A stretch of DNA of 39,714 bases from Cyanobacteria bacterium M_surface_10_m2_179. GTDB taxonomy: Bacteria; Cyanobacteriota; Cyanobacteriia; PCC-6307; Cyanobiaceae. Both the position numbers and the translations under genes were made by a program. Where the stretch lies: positions 1-39,714 of the forward strand of contig VGPW01000007.1 of the NCBI GenBank assembly GCA_016882545.1, in the 5' to 3' direction. Below the pieces are notes generated by a model. The model made no database searches and had not been told where the DNA came from. It saw only the letters and a list, made by a program, of their open reading frames with translations. How positions within the stretch are numbered: the first letter of the stretch is position 1; each line of letters begins with the position of its first letter. This document shows, one piece after another, positions 1 to 7,855 of the stretch.

Positions 1-107
1 CCGCGGATGAAGGGAATGATCGGGTCGTTGGGCACCACCGGCTGGCCGTTCTCGAAGCGGATGGCCGTGCCCTGGGCTGGGGCGGTGAGCTTCTCGTAGT
101 TGGCCAT
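1..107 (-). CDS. icd: NADP-dependent isocitrate dehydrogenase, N-terminal fragment
   Basis: The reverse strand reads from an ATG at 107 to the window edge and gives about 35 residues. They begin MANYEKLTAP and continue through RFENGQPVVPNDPIIPFI, which matches the conserved N-terminus of bacterial NADP-isocitrate dehydrogenase. The enzyme oxidatively decarboxylates isocitrate to 2-oxoglutarate in the cytoplasm, supplying the carbon skeleton for ammonium assimilation in cyanobacteria. Catalytic and cofactor residues lie outside the window, so the call rests on N-terminal similarity alone. The gene is divergent from the small hypothetical gene at 192, and the 84 bases between them must hold its promoter. 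Truncation is due to the window edge only. Confidence 0.85.
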   Translation of the reverse strand, partial: MANYEKLTAPAQGTAIRFENGQPVVPNDPIIPFIR

Positions 108-191
108 GGGTGCTTGCTGACCGAGCGCAGCGTGGACAGTGGACCGAGCCTAGGTTTCGGGGATTCGCGGTTCTGCTGCAGGGGCAACGGC

Positions 192-656
192 ATGAATGCG
201 TCCGACCAGGTCCGATCCGTGGAACTGGCTCAGCGCGTGGCTTCCGTTGCGGTGTTGTTCCGCCAGCACTTCCCGGATGCTCGCGCCAACCTCACCCCCT
301 GGCGTGACGATCCCCAGACCCGCGCCCACGCCGAGCAGGAAAGCCTCGATCTCTCCTTTCATCTGCCGGGCTGGAGCCCCCGCAGCCAGTGCCGCTCCTT
401 CCTGGTGCAGCTGCGGCTGGAGCAGCCCCCCGCTGGCGCATCGGCCCGGCCGCGGCTGCTGGGGGTGACGATCCGCGGCCTCACCTACGACGCGGAGCGT
501 TGGCGCCTGGCCAGCGTGGGCGACTGGCAACCCACCGGCAGCCATCTGCCCCAGCCGGCGGTGGTGGAGGCCCTGCAGGGGTTTGTGCGGGAGGTGTTCG
601 CCTTGTTCGATGCCGATCAGCAGCGCAGCGGCGGCCTGGATGCCCGTGTGGCCTGA
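192..656 (+). CDS. Hypothetical protein, about 154 aa
   Basis: I do not recognise a characterised family. From the ATG at 192 the product starts MNASDQVRSVELAQRVASVA. It is soluble with no membrane segment or signal peptide, and has a central beta-like stretch (FLVQLRLEQPP, LLGVTIRGLTYDAERWRLAS) followed by a helical C-terminus. The frame is open further upstream to 114, but that extension is Arg/Cys-rich and reads like non-coding translation, so 192 is preferred. The gene lies between icd (divergent) and ho1 (same strand, 124 bases downstream). It may be a cyanobacterial conserved hypothetical; nothing visible assigns a function. Confidence 0.65.
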   Translation: MNASDQVRSVELAQRVASVAVLFRQHFPDARANLTPWRDDPQTRAHAEQESLDLSFHLPGWSPRSQCRSFLVQLRLEQPPAGASARPRLLGVTIRGLTYDAERWRLASVGDWQPTGSHLPQPAVVEALQGFVREVFALFDADQQRSGGLDARVA

Positions 657-704
657 GCGGGCTGCGGGCCGCCGGTCGTAATCCTTCGCAACCTTGAAGA
701 CGCC

Positions 705-718
705 GGGGCGGACGCCCC
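705..718 (+). terminator. Short GC hairpin between the hypothetical gene and ho1
   Basis: The 657-780 gap holds a perfect 5-bp stem, GGGGC (705-709) and GCCCC (714-718), with a 4-base loop. No T-tract follows it, so it is at best a weak terminator for the gene ending at 656 or a structured element upstream of ho1. I see no convincing -35/-10 pair in the rest of the gap, although the ho1 promoter may lie there. Confidence 0.2.
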
Positions 719-780
719 ACCTACCTTGGCCCTTCTGCCATGCGGCAGTTCACCATCCCTGCTCAGCACGACCAGCAGCC

Positions 781-1500
781 ATGTCTGTCGCCCTTGCTTC
801 TCAACTGCGCGAAGGCACCAAGAAGTCGCACACGATGGCCGAGAACACCGGCTTCGTGAGCTGCTTCCTCAAGGGGGTGGTGGACAAGGCCAGCTACCGA
901 ACCTTGGTGGCCGATCTCTTTTTCGTGTACAGCGCCATGGAGGAGGAGATCGGCCGGCTGCGTAGCGAAGGGCATCCTGTGGTGGGCCCTGTGGGCTTCC
1001 CCGAGCTCAACCGCCGCGAAACCCTCGAGCAGGATCTCGCCTTCTATTTCGGCGAGGGTTGGCGCAGCGCCGTGAAGGCCACGCCGGCTGCCCAGGAGTA
1101 TGTGGCGCGCATCCATCAGGTGGCACATGAGGCCCCTGAGCTGCTGGTGGGCCACCACTACACCCGCTACATCGGCGATCTCTCCGGCGGCCAGATTCTC
1201 AAGAACATTGCGCAGAAGGCGATGAGCCTGGGCGACCACGACGGCCTTCGCTTCTACGAGTTCGACGCCATCCCCGACGAGAAGGGCTTCAAGGCCAACT
1301 ACCGCTCCACCCTCGACGGCCTGCCGATTGACCAGCCCATGGCCGATCGCATCGTGGAGGAGGCCAACCACGCCTTCCACCTCAACATGAAAATGTTCCA
1401 GGAGCTCGAGGGCAACCTCGTGGCAGCCATCGGCAAGGTGCTGTTCGGCTTCCTCACCCGGCGCCAGCGGGCCGGCAGCACCGAGGCTGTGGCCGCCTGA
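781..1500 (+). CDS. ho1: Heme oxygenase (biliverdin-forming)
   Basis: The 239-aa product is the usual length of cyanobacterial HO1. The enzyme opens heme with reduced ferredoxin and oxygen to give biliverdin IX-alpha, CO and iron, the first step of phycobilin synthesis. The proximal heme ligand is His17 in TKKSHTMAENTGF, matching the position of the axial His in Synechocystis HO1. The distal-helix signature YIGDLSGGQIL, with its glycine-rich heme-contact segment, is intact. The ATG at 781 is chosen because MSVALASQLREGTKKSH matches the family N-terminus; the frame is open upstream to 694 but without family similarity. A glycosyltransferase gene begins 2 bases after the stop, so the two may share a transcript. 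Confidence 0.95.
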   Translation: MSVALASQLREGTKKSHTMAENTGFVSCFLKGVVDKASYRTLVADLFFVYSAMEEEIGRLRSEGHPVVGPVGFPELNRRETLEQDLAFYFGEGWRSAVKATPAAQEYVARIHQVAHEAPELLVGHHYTRYIGDLSGGQILKNIAQKAMSLGDHDGLRFYEFDAIPDEKGFKANYRSTLDGLPIDQPMADRIVEEANHAFHLNMKMFQELEGNLVAAIGKVLFGFLTRRQRAGSTEAVAA

Positions 1501-1502
1501 TC

Positions 1503-2552
1503 TTGCGCGCCACCCGCTTTCTGGTGCCCGGCACCACCGGCAGGTTCCGTTGCGGCGGCCTGTTGGTGGAGCTGCAGACGGCGCGGCTGGTGGCTCAGGT
1601 GGCGCCGGTTGAGCTGGTCACCTACCGCCAGCGCGAGCCGGAGCATCCGTTTCTCGACGACCTGCTGCGAGCTGAGCCCCTGACTGAGGCCCAGGAAGCC
1701 CATGCGCCGCTCTGGATTGTGAGCTGGGGGTTCGATGTGCCCATGCTGCTGCGGCGTTTGCGGGGCCGTGCCACCGCGTATCACGCCCACAGCAGCGGCT
1801 ATGGCTTTGCACTGCCCCCGGGCGTGCCCGTGCTGGCGGTGAGCCGCAACACCCTGGGCTACTGGGGAGATCGTGCCCCGCGCAACCCGCTGTTCCTGGT
1901 GCCCAATGCCCTGGAGCCCCAATGGTTGGCGCGCGGCGCTGCTGCCCAGGCGGCGCAACAGCCGGGCCCGCGGCCGATCGATGTGCTGATCCAGCAGCGC
2001 AAAACCAGCGCCTATGTGCTCGATCAGTTGGTGCCAGCTCTGCGTCAGCGCGGCCTGCGGGTGGAGGTGCAGAGCGGCTGGGTTGACGACCTGGTGGATC
2101 TGTTCAACAGCGCCGCCGTTTACCTGTATGACTCAGCGGACTATTGGCGCGGCCGCGGCGTGAGCGAAGGCTTCGGTCTGCCGCCGGTGGAGGCTCTGGC
2201 CTGCGGTTGCGTGGTGTTCAGCAGCCTCAACCATGCCCTCGCCGACAGTCTCGATCCGGGGTTGCTGGCGCATCAGATCGGTTGCGGCACGCTGGAGGCT
2301 GATGTGGAGCGCATTGCAGCGGCCGTGGCCGACCCTGTCGCCTGGCAGGCACCACCTGCAGCACTGGCCGCCCTGCTGAACCAGTTGCAGGAGCCGGTGC
2401 TGCTGGAGCGCTGGCAGCGAGCCCTGGCTCAGATCGATCACCACTGGCAGCGCTTGCTGGTGGAGCGAGCTCAGCCCCTTACGACCCTGCCGCCCTGGCG
2501 GCTGCGCTGCCGCCAACTGAAGATAGCGTGCCGCCGCCGTTTGAGGCTTTGA
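1503..2552 (+). CDS. Glycosyltransferase, GT4-like (GT-B fold)
   Basis: This 349-aa protein probably transfers a sugar from a nucleotide donor to a surface-glycan intermediate on the cytoplasmic face of the membrane. The C-terminal half has the GT4 signature EGFGLPPVEALACG, with the E-x7-E pair at Glu222 and Glu230 that contacts the donor. The N-terminal domain is divergent, so donor and acceptor cannot be predicted. The start is a TTG at 1503, two bases after the ho1 stop; no closer ATG matches the frame, and a downstream start is possible. The last 74 bases overlap the 3' end of the convergent Wzy-like gene. It opens the glycan block. Confidence 0.78.
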   Translation: MRATRFLVPGTTGRFRCGGLLVELQTARLVAQVAPVELVTYRQREPEHPFLDDLLRAEPLTEAQEAHAPLWIVSWGFDVPMLLRRLRGRATAYHAHSSGYGFALPPGVPVLAVSRNTLGYWGDRAPRNPLFLVPNALEPQWLARGAAAQAAQQPGPRPIDVLIQQRKTSAYVLDQLVPALRQRGLRVEVQSGWVDDLVDLFNSAAVYLYDSADYWRGRGVSEGFGLPPVEALACGCVVFSSLNHALADSLDPGLLAHQIGCGTLEADVERIAAAVADPVAWQAPPAALAALLNQLQEPVLLERWQRALAQIDHHWQRLLVERAQPLTTLPPWRLRCRQLKIACRRRLRL

Positions 2553-3753
2553 TCAGCGCACCGGACAACATCGCGCCGAACAGCACGGTGAGCAGGGGAA
2601 CCTTGAGCATTCCCAGCTCAAGCAGGTTGAACAGCACGCCGTAGATCAGCGGTGCTGAGAGCGCCACAGCTTCTGGAGCCTGCTGCTGCCTCCTCAGCTG
2701 GAGACCTAGCAATAGGCCTCCGATCAGGACAATGCCCAAACCTAGGCTGCCAGTCTCTGCCCAGACCTGCAGCGGCAAGTTGTGGGCATGGCGCATCGGT
2801 TTTGGCATGCGCGGCACCCGGATCGGACACATCTCTCGAGCGCGGCCATATCCAACGCCGTATAGAAGGCGGTTACTGCCGCTGAAAGGGAGGCCCGCAT
2901 AGCAGCGCCATAGGCGAAGTCGGCCTTGGTCGCTACCAAGGTTGTTTGGGCCATAAAGCGCCGCCAAGTTCTGCCGCAGGCTTGGCCCCTGAGGGCTGGC
3001 CAGCCAGACCAGCGGGGTGCCGACCAGCAAGGTCACCACTACAGCCATCACCAGGCCCCGCCGCCGCAGCCAGCCGCCAAGCGTGCGGCGATGCTGCGTG
3101 CCCTGTTGCACCGCCCAGGCGAGCAGCAGGCTGATGGGGATCAGGCCGACTCCGGCTCGCGAGTGCGTGGCCAGGGTCATCACAGCGCACCCGCCACTGC
3201 CGAGGACCAGGGCCAGCTGGATGCCGGGCTGTGCCCGCGCAGCCTGGGGTGTTTGCCACAGCTGCAGAGCGGCCAAGCCGCTCACACAGCCCAGCCCAGT
3301 CAGCAGAGCGGTTTGGTTGATCAGCAGAAATCCCAGCCGGTAGCCGATCTCGGATCCGGTGAGGTGCTGCCACACCGTTGCCGCTTGCCACAGGCCGCAA
3401 CTGGCAACCGATAGACAGATGCCGCTCAGGGTGGTGCGCCAGCGCGGTAGCTGTAGTCCGTTGCCTGCCAGTACTGCGGCGATCAACAGCACGTAGTCGA
3501 CGTGCGACACGGGCCTCGGGCCCTCCCCCAACACGATTCCCCGCACGTTGAGCAGCAGGATCGCCAGCACGGCCACAGGCCAGAGCCGGTTTGATCCCGG
3601 CGTGCTCACTGCCTGCTGGCCGATGCTCAGCACCACCCAGCTGAGGCTGAGGGCGGCGCTCAGCCGTTCTCCCTCCTGGATTAGCCCCGTTGAAGCAATG
3701 GCCAGGGCTAACACCAGAGGCGTGACGATGCCGATGCGTCGTGTCAGCGTCAT
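2479..3753 (-). CDS. O-antigen polymerase/ligase family membrane protein (Wzy/WaaL-like)
   Basis: This 424-aa multi-pass membrane protein has about ten hydrophobic segments. Near the C-terminus lies HAHNLPLQVWAETGSLGLG, the H-x-H-N ... E-x-G motif of the Wzy_C/O-antigen ligase family in the large periplasmic loop. Members polymerise undecaprenyl-linked repeat units or ligate glycan to a lipid acceptor; sequence alone does not separate the two roles. The ATG at 3753 places MTLTRRIGIVTPLVLALAIA directly before the first membrane helix. The frame extends to 3936, but that part is hydrophilic and crosses into the divergent sulfotransferase gene. Among glycosyltransferases and beside an exporter, polymerase is somewhat more likely than ligase. 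Its 3' end overlaps the convergent GT4 gene by 74 bases. Confidence 0.8.
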   Translation of the reverse strand: MTLTRRIGIVTPLVLALAIASTGLIQEGERLSAALSLSWVVLSIGQQAVSTPGSNRLWPVAVLAILLLNVRGIVLGEGPRPVSHVDYVLLIAAVLAGNGLQLPRWRTTLSGICLSVASCGLWQAATVWQHLTGSEIGYRLGFLLINQTALLTGLGCVSGLAALQLWQTPQAARAQPGIQLALVLGSGGCAVMTLATHSRAGVGLIPISLLLAWAVQQGTQHRRTLGGWLRRRGLVMAVVVTLLVGTPLVWLASPQGPSLRQNLAALYGPNNLGSDQGRLRLWRCYAGLPFSGSNRLLYGVGYGRAREMCPIRVPRMPKPMRHAHNLPLQVWAETGSLGLGIVLIGGLLLGLQLRRQQQAPEAVALSAPLIYGVLFNLLELGMLKVPLLTVLFGAMLSGALIKASNGGGTLSSVGGSAAARAAGS

Positions 3754-3858
3754 CGCCACTGGTGAAGACCGTTTAAGGATCGCAGGCCGCTCAATGCCCC
3801 GTAGTCGGATCAAGAACTGATGGACTCGCGATAGGGTCCCACCAGCGCAGGCGGTGTT
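3754..3858. promoter_or_regulatory. Divergent intergenic region between Wzy-like gene and sulfotransferase
   Basis: This 105-base gap separates two divergent starts and so must contain promoters for at least one of them. It is less GC-rich than the flanking genes. I could not identify a convincing -35/-10 pair or an operator; the assignment rests on gene orientation only. Confidence 0.3.
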
Positions 3859-4653
3859 GTGAATCCACAGGTGGGACGGAAGGACCGCGTGGCCGCGGCC
3901 GTGTTGGCTTGGAGCACGGGCCGGCAACCGGTGCACGCAGCGGCTGTGCGCAATCTGTTGATCTATCCCCAGGCTGGTCTCGCTTACAACCGCATCAAAA
4001 AAAGCGGTAACTCATCCATGCTGCTTTATCTGCGTGACGCCCTCGCGCCAGGCTCGCCGCAGGCTTCTCAGCCCTACAACCGGGCCAAGGATGAGGCGAT
4101 TGCCCTGGGGTGCACCATGCGTCAGCTCTTGCGCCGGCCCCGAGCTCTCCTGCGGTTGCCGCAGTGTTTTTTCTTCACGGTGATGCGTGATCCGCGGGCG
4201 CGCTTGCTCTCGGGTTTTCTGGAGAAGGTGGGTTCCGGTCATGCCCAGCGCTATAGCGCCGCCGGCGGCTTTGGAGATGCGTCACCGCAGGGGTTTGAGC
4301 GTTTTCTCACCTATCTCGAAGAGGGCGGTCTGCACGACGACGCCCATTGGTGGCCCCAGGTGGATCTGATGGCCTTCGCGCCTGACCAGTTCGATGCCAT
4401 CTACCAGCTGGAATCGATTGATCAGCATCTGCCGGCTCTGTTGCGTCAGCGCGGGTTGACGGTGGATGGGCTCGACTGCAGCCGCCCCCATCGGGTGGAG
4501 CAACAATTCACAGTTCCGGGCAAGCCGTTCAAACTCAAACAAGCTGCCAGCAAGCTCCAGCACTATCTGGCTCCCGGCGTGGAGGAGCGCATCGTTCGCC
4601 TCTATGAGCCCGATTTCTATGCGGGTGGCTATGCCCCCGGTGTGATCGGATGA
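3859..4653 (+). CDS. Sulfotransferase, carbohydrate type
   Basis: The 264-aa product carries both PAPS-binding signatures of the sulfotransferase superfamily. The 5'-phosphosulfate loop is IKKSGNSSM (Lys47-Lys48 with Ser52-Ser53), and the 3'-phosphate motif is MRDPRARLLSGF (Arg110, Asp111, Pro112, Arg115, Ser118). The family moves sulfate from PAPS to hydroxyls of glycans. Length and the KKSGNSS form resemble the Sulfotransfer_2-type carbohydrate enzymes. There is no obvious signal peptide or membrane anchor, so it probably acts on a cytoplasmic glycan intermediate. The start is a GTG at 3859; the next in-frame ATG (residue 54) falls inside the PAPS loop and would destroy it. It sits between the Wzy-like gene and the exporter, which suggests it decorates the same glycan. 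Confidence 0.8.
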   Translation: MNPQVGRKDRVAAAVLAWSTGRQPVHAAAVRNLLIYPQAGLAYNRIKKSGNSSMLLYLRDALAPGSPQASQPYNRAKDEAIALGCTMRQLLRRPRALLRLPQCFFFTVMRDPRARLLSGFLEKVGSGHAQRYSAAGGFGDASPQGFERFLTYLEEGGLHDDAHWWPQVDLMAFAPDQFDAIYQLESIDQHLPALLRQRGLTVDGLDCSRPHRVEQQFTVPGKPFKLKQAASKLQHYLAPGVEERIVRLYEPDFYAGGYAPGVIG

Positions 4654-4707
4654 AGGCACGATGAGGCCGGCACTGCAGTGAGGGTCAATCGGTTCTCCGG
4701 CTGGCCA

Positions 4708-4719
4708 CGTTCGCGAACG
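4708..4719. promoter_or_regulatory. 12-bp perfect palindrome upstream of the ABC exporter gene
   Basis: The 120-base gap 4654-4773 contains CGTTCGCGAACG, a perfect 12-bp palindrome about 55 bases before the GTG start of the exporter gene. A second small palindrome, CTTGCAAG, lies at 4741-4748. Position and symmetry fit an operator for a dimeric regulator, but a chance GC-rich palindrome cannot be excluded. No clear promoter boxes were found beside it. Confidence 0.3.
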
Positions 4720-4773
4720 GCGGTCGCGGCTGCGGAATACCTTGCAAGCAAGCGCTGGATGTGACTGGCCTCT

Positions 4774-6687
4774 GTGGATGTGTCGGCGCTCGCTGCCCAG
4801 GAGGTCACCGGTCCCGATGGCGGGCTGCCTGGTTCCCATCGACGCCCTCCCCAAAAGACGCCGCTGAAGCTCCTCAACAGCCAGACCCTGCATCAGCTCC
4901 GGGACCTGCTGAGCTATCTGCCTGGCCAGCGCCTGCGCGGCCTGGCCGTGCTGCTGGTGGTATCGCTGGTGGTGGGCCTGCTCGATCTGGTGTTCATTGG
5001 CCTGCTGGCCCGGTTGGTGGGCGCCTTGAGCGGCTCGCGTCTGGCCGATCGCATCCCGCAGATCCTGGTGTTCGGTGGCAACAAGGCCGATCAGGGCATC
5101 TGGATCGCGGTTTTGGTGATCGCCCTGGTGTGGCTGTCGATGGCGCTGCGCTACGGCGCTTCCTTGATTCAGAGTTTTTTAAGTGCGCAGATCTGGGCTG
5201 ATTACGGCAATCGGATTTATGCCAACGTGTTGCTGCAGCCCTATGAATACTTTCAGACGCAAAACACGGCTCACCTGTTGGCGCGTTTGAATCGCATCCT
5301 CGGGCGCATTTCCGATGATCTGATTCTGCCGCTGCTCACAGTGGTTTCCAATGCCCTGTCTGTGACCGTGCTCACGTTGGGCATTGTGTTCAGCTTTGGT
5401 TGGCCGGCGTTGTTGATCTTTGTTTTTCTATTTGGTGCCTACACCCTTTCCTCGCAGCTGATCGCGCCGCCGCTTCGTTTCGCCGCAAAGCAAAAGCTTA
5501 ACTTCTCGTTGCGGGTCAACTCCTTGTTGATGGAGTCCACCCGTTCCATTCGCGATGTTCAGCTCTATGGAGCAGAGCCGTATTACCTGGAGCGTTTTGA
5601 AGCGATTGGTGTGCGTGGCAAGAAATACGACCGCCTCACCAAGCTGTTGCCGGAGATCCCGCGCTATGTGATCGAGCCGGCGGGTATCACCGTGTTGTTT
5701 GTGGTTGGGCTGCTGCCGGCGTTGTTGCAGGGTGATTCCGGCAAGGTGCTGCGTGATGCGCTGCCCACTCTGGCGGCGATCATGTTCGCTGCCCTCAAGT
5801 TGTCGGCGCCGATTCAGGCCATTTTTCGCTCGGTTAACAAGTTGCGCGGCGGTCTACCCGACATCAGTGATGCCTTGATGTTGCTGGAGCTCAAGCCCCG
5901 GCGCCGGCTGCTGGGTGATGCTGCCACCCCCACGCCCAGTGGCGTGCTGCCCCGCACCACCATTCGCCTCGATCAGGTTTGGTATCGCTATCCCCAATCA
6001 GCCGATTGGGTGATGCGAGGCGTGAGCTTGAGCGTGCCTGTTGGTTCTCGCGTGGCTCTCGTGGGAGCCACCGGTGGCGGTAAAACAACGGCGGCTCATC
6101 TCTTGCTGGGGTTGTTGCAGCCCCAGCAGGGCAGCCTGCTGTTGGATGGAATCCCGGTGACCTCCGATGAGTTGCCGGCCTGGCAGGCCTGTTGCGCCAT
6201 CGTTCCGCAGAACATTGCGCTGCTCGACGCCAGCATTCGCAGCAATGTGGCCTTCGGTATTGACGACCACTGCATCGAAGACGACCGGGTTTGGGAGGCA
6301 TTGGAGATGGCTCAGCTGGATGATTTTGTGGCTGAGCTCCCCTATGGCTTCTACACCGTTGTGGGCGAGGACGGCATGCGTTTGTCCGGTGGTCAACGGC
6401 AGCGTCTGGCGCTTGCGCGTGCTTTCTACAAACGGGCCAAGGTGTTGATCCTCGATGAAGCCACCAGCGCTTTGGATAACAAAACCGAAAACGATGTGCT
6501 CGAAGCCCTGGAGCTGGTGGGGCGCCGCTGCACCACTGTGGTGATCGCCCATCGCTTGTCCACGATTCGCTATTGCGACCGCATCTTTGAGTTTGAAAAC
6601 GGGTGTGTGAAAGCTTCCGGCACTTATCAGCTGTTGCAGGAGCGCTCTGACACGTTCCGTCAGCTGGTGGCCCTTCAGGATGGCTGA
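4774..6687 (+). CDS. ABC exporter (MsbA/PglK-like), probable lipid-linked glycan flippase
   Basis: The 637-aa protein is a half-transporter with an N-terminal transmembrane domain (about residues 45-360, five to six helices) fused to a nucleotide-binding domain. All ATPase motifs are present: Walker A GATGGGKTT (431-439), Q-loop IVPQN, signature LSGGQRQR (from 537), Walker B LILDEATSALD (Asp561, Glu562) and H-loop His593. It would work as a homodimer in the inner membrane. MsbA flips lipid A and PglK flips undecaprenyl-linked oligosaccharides; lying among glycosyltransferases and a Wzy-like gene, the latter role is favoured by inference. The start is GTG 4774; a start nearer residue 30 is possible. 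GC is low for the region: bases 5401-5460 contain 30 G+C of 60. It overlaps the next gene by 8 bases. Confidence 0.83.
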   Translation: MDVSALAAQEVTGPDGGLPGSHRRPPQKTPLKLLNSQTLHQLRDLLSYLPGQRLRGLAVLLVVSLVVGLLDLVFIGLLARLVGALSGSRLADRIPQILVFGGNKADQGIWIAVLVIALVWLSMALRYGASLIQSFLSAQIWADYGNRIYANVLLQPYEYFQTQNTAHLLARLNRILGRISDDLILPLLTVVSNALSVTVLTLGIVFSFGWPALLIFVFLFGAYTLSSQLIAPPLRFAAKQKLNFSLRVNSLLMESTRSIRDVQLYGAEPYYLERFEAIGVRGKKYDRLTKLLPEIPRYVIEPAGITVLFVVGLLPALLQGDSGKVLRDALPTLAAIMFAALKLSAPIQAIFRSVNKLRGGLPDISDALMLLELKPRRRLLGDAATPTPSGVLPRTTIRLDQVWYRYPQSADWVMRGVSLSVPVGSRVALVGATGGGKTTAAHLLLGLLQPQQGSLLLDGIPVTSDELPAWQACCAIVPQNIALLDASIRSNVAFGIDDHCIEDDRVWEALEMAQLDDFVAELPYGFYTVVGEDGMRLSGGQRQRLALARAFYKRAKVLILDEATSALDNKTENDVLEALELVGRRCTTVVIAHRLSTIRYCDRIFEFENGCVKASGTYQLLQERSDTFRQLVALQDG

Positions 6688-7855
6688 CATCACGTTGCTC
6701 TCCACGGCGGATTGGGACCAGCCGTTGTGGACCAACAAGCAGCACGTGGCCTGTGAGCTGGCGGCGCTGGGGCAGCGGGTGCTCTACGTGGAATCGCTGG
6801 GGCTGCGCGGTCTGCGTGCGGCTCGCCCTGGTGCCAAGGCGGATGGGCGGCGCGTGTGGCGACGGCTTCGCCGCGCCCTGACCCCGCCGCGGCAGGTGCG
6901 GCCCCATCTCTGGGTGTGGTCGCCCTTGGTGGTGCCTGGAGCCGCCGGCGGCTGGGCGCTGCGGCTCAACCGCTGGCTGCTGCGCTGGGGCCTCGCCCGC
7001 GCTCAGCGCTTCATTGGCCTGGGCCGCGATTGCCTGTGGACCTACAGCCCGATGACCCTGGCGGTGTTGCCCAACCTGGATTACGGCCAGGTGGCGTATC
7101 ACTGTGTGGATGCGATCCAGGCCCAGCCCGAGATGCCGGCTGCAGCGATCAGCCACTGGGAGCAGCTGCTCTGCCGCCGCGCTGATCAGGTGTTCGTCAC
7201 CTCTCCTGCCTTGCTGCGCAGCCTCAGCCCGCTCAACAGCCGCATCCGCTTCTATCCCAACGTGGCCGACGGCGCTCATTTCGCCCAGGCGATGGATCCG
7301 GCCCTGCCCATCGCCACCGATCTGGCCGGGATCCCCGAGCCCCGCCTCGGTTTCGTGGGTGCGGTGAGCGGCTACAAGCTCGATCTGCCGTTGCTGGTTG
7401 ATCTGGCCCGGCGCCGGCCCGAGTGGTCGCTGGTGTTGGTGGGGCCCGTGGGAGAGGGCGACCCCAGCACGGATGTGTCGGCGTTGCGGGAGCTTCCCAA
7501 CGTGCATCTTCTGGGCCAGCGCCCCTACGCGAGCCTGCCGGCCTACCTCAAGGGATTCCAGGTGGGGTTGTTGCCCCTGGGCTTCAACGCCTACACCGAG
7601 GCGATGTTCCCGATGAAATTCTTCGAATATCTCGCTGCTGGCTTGCCGGTGGTGGCCTCCGCCATCGATGCCTTGCAGCCCTACGGCGATCTGGCCCAGT
7701 TGGTGCCGGCTGCGCCCGAGGCGTTTGAGCAGGCCATCGCCACCGCCCTGGCGGGCGGCGGTCCCAACCGTGAGCAGCGCCTGGCCGGTGCTGCGGCGCA
7801 CACCTACCGGCGCCGCACCGAAGCGATGCTCGCCGACCTGGCTGCAGTCCCATGA
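6680..7855 (+). CDS. Glycosyltransferase, GT-B fold (TuaH-like)
   Basis: This 391-aa protein is probably a cytoplasmic, membrane-associated glycosyltransferase. The N-terminal domain begins MADITLLSTADWDQPLWTNK and carries the segment VAYHCVDAIQAQP, which resembles the YHCVDD region of TuaH-type enzymes. The C-terminal Rossmann domain contains GFVGAVSGYKLDLPLL and PMKFFEYLAAGLPVVAS (Glu316), the usual donor-binding end of the GT4/GT1-like group. The ATG at 6680 overlaps the exporter stop by 8 bases and the following gene begins within its stop codon, so this is an internal operon gene. Donor and acceptor are unknown. Confidence 0.8.
   Translation: MADITLLSTADWDQPLWTNKQHVACELAALGQRVLYVESLGLRGLRAARPGAKADGRRVWRRLRRALTPPRQVRPHLWVWSPLVVPGAAGGWALRLNRWLLRWGLARAQRFIGLGRDCLWTYSPMTLAVLPNLDYGQVAYHCVDAIQAQPEMPAAAISHWEQLLCRRADQVFVTSPALLRSLSPLNSRIRFYPNVADGAHFAQAMDPALPIATDLAGIPEPRLGFVGAVSGYKLDLPLLVDLARRRPEWSLVLVGPVGEGDPSTDVSALRELPNVHLLGQRPYASLPAYLKGFQVGLLPLGFNAYTEAMFPMKFFEYLAAGLPVVASAIDALQPYGDLAQLVPAAPEAFEQAIATALAGGGPNREQRLAGAAAHTYRRRTEAMLADLAAVP

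Noticed and set aside
5891-7801. A 636-aa open frame on the minus strand across the exporter and the next GT gene
   Set aside because: It lies opposite intact ATPase motifs and a GT gene, and its translation is His/Gln/Arg-rich with no family signal.
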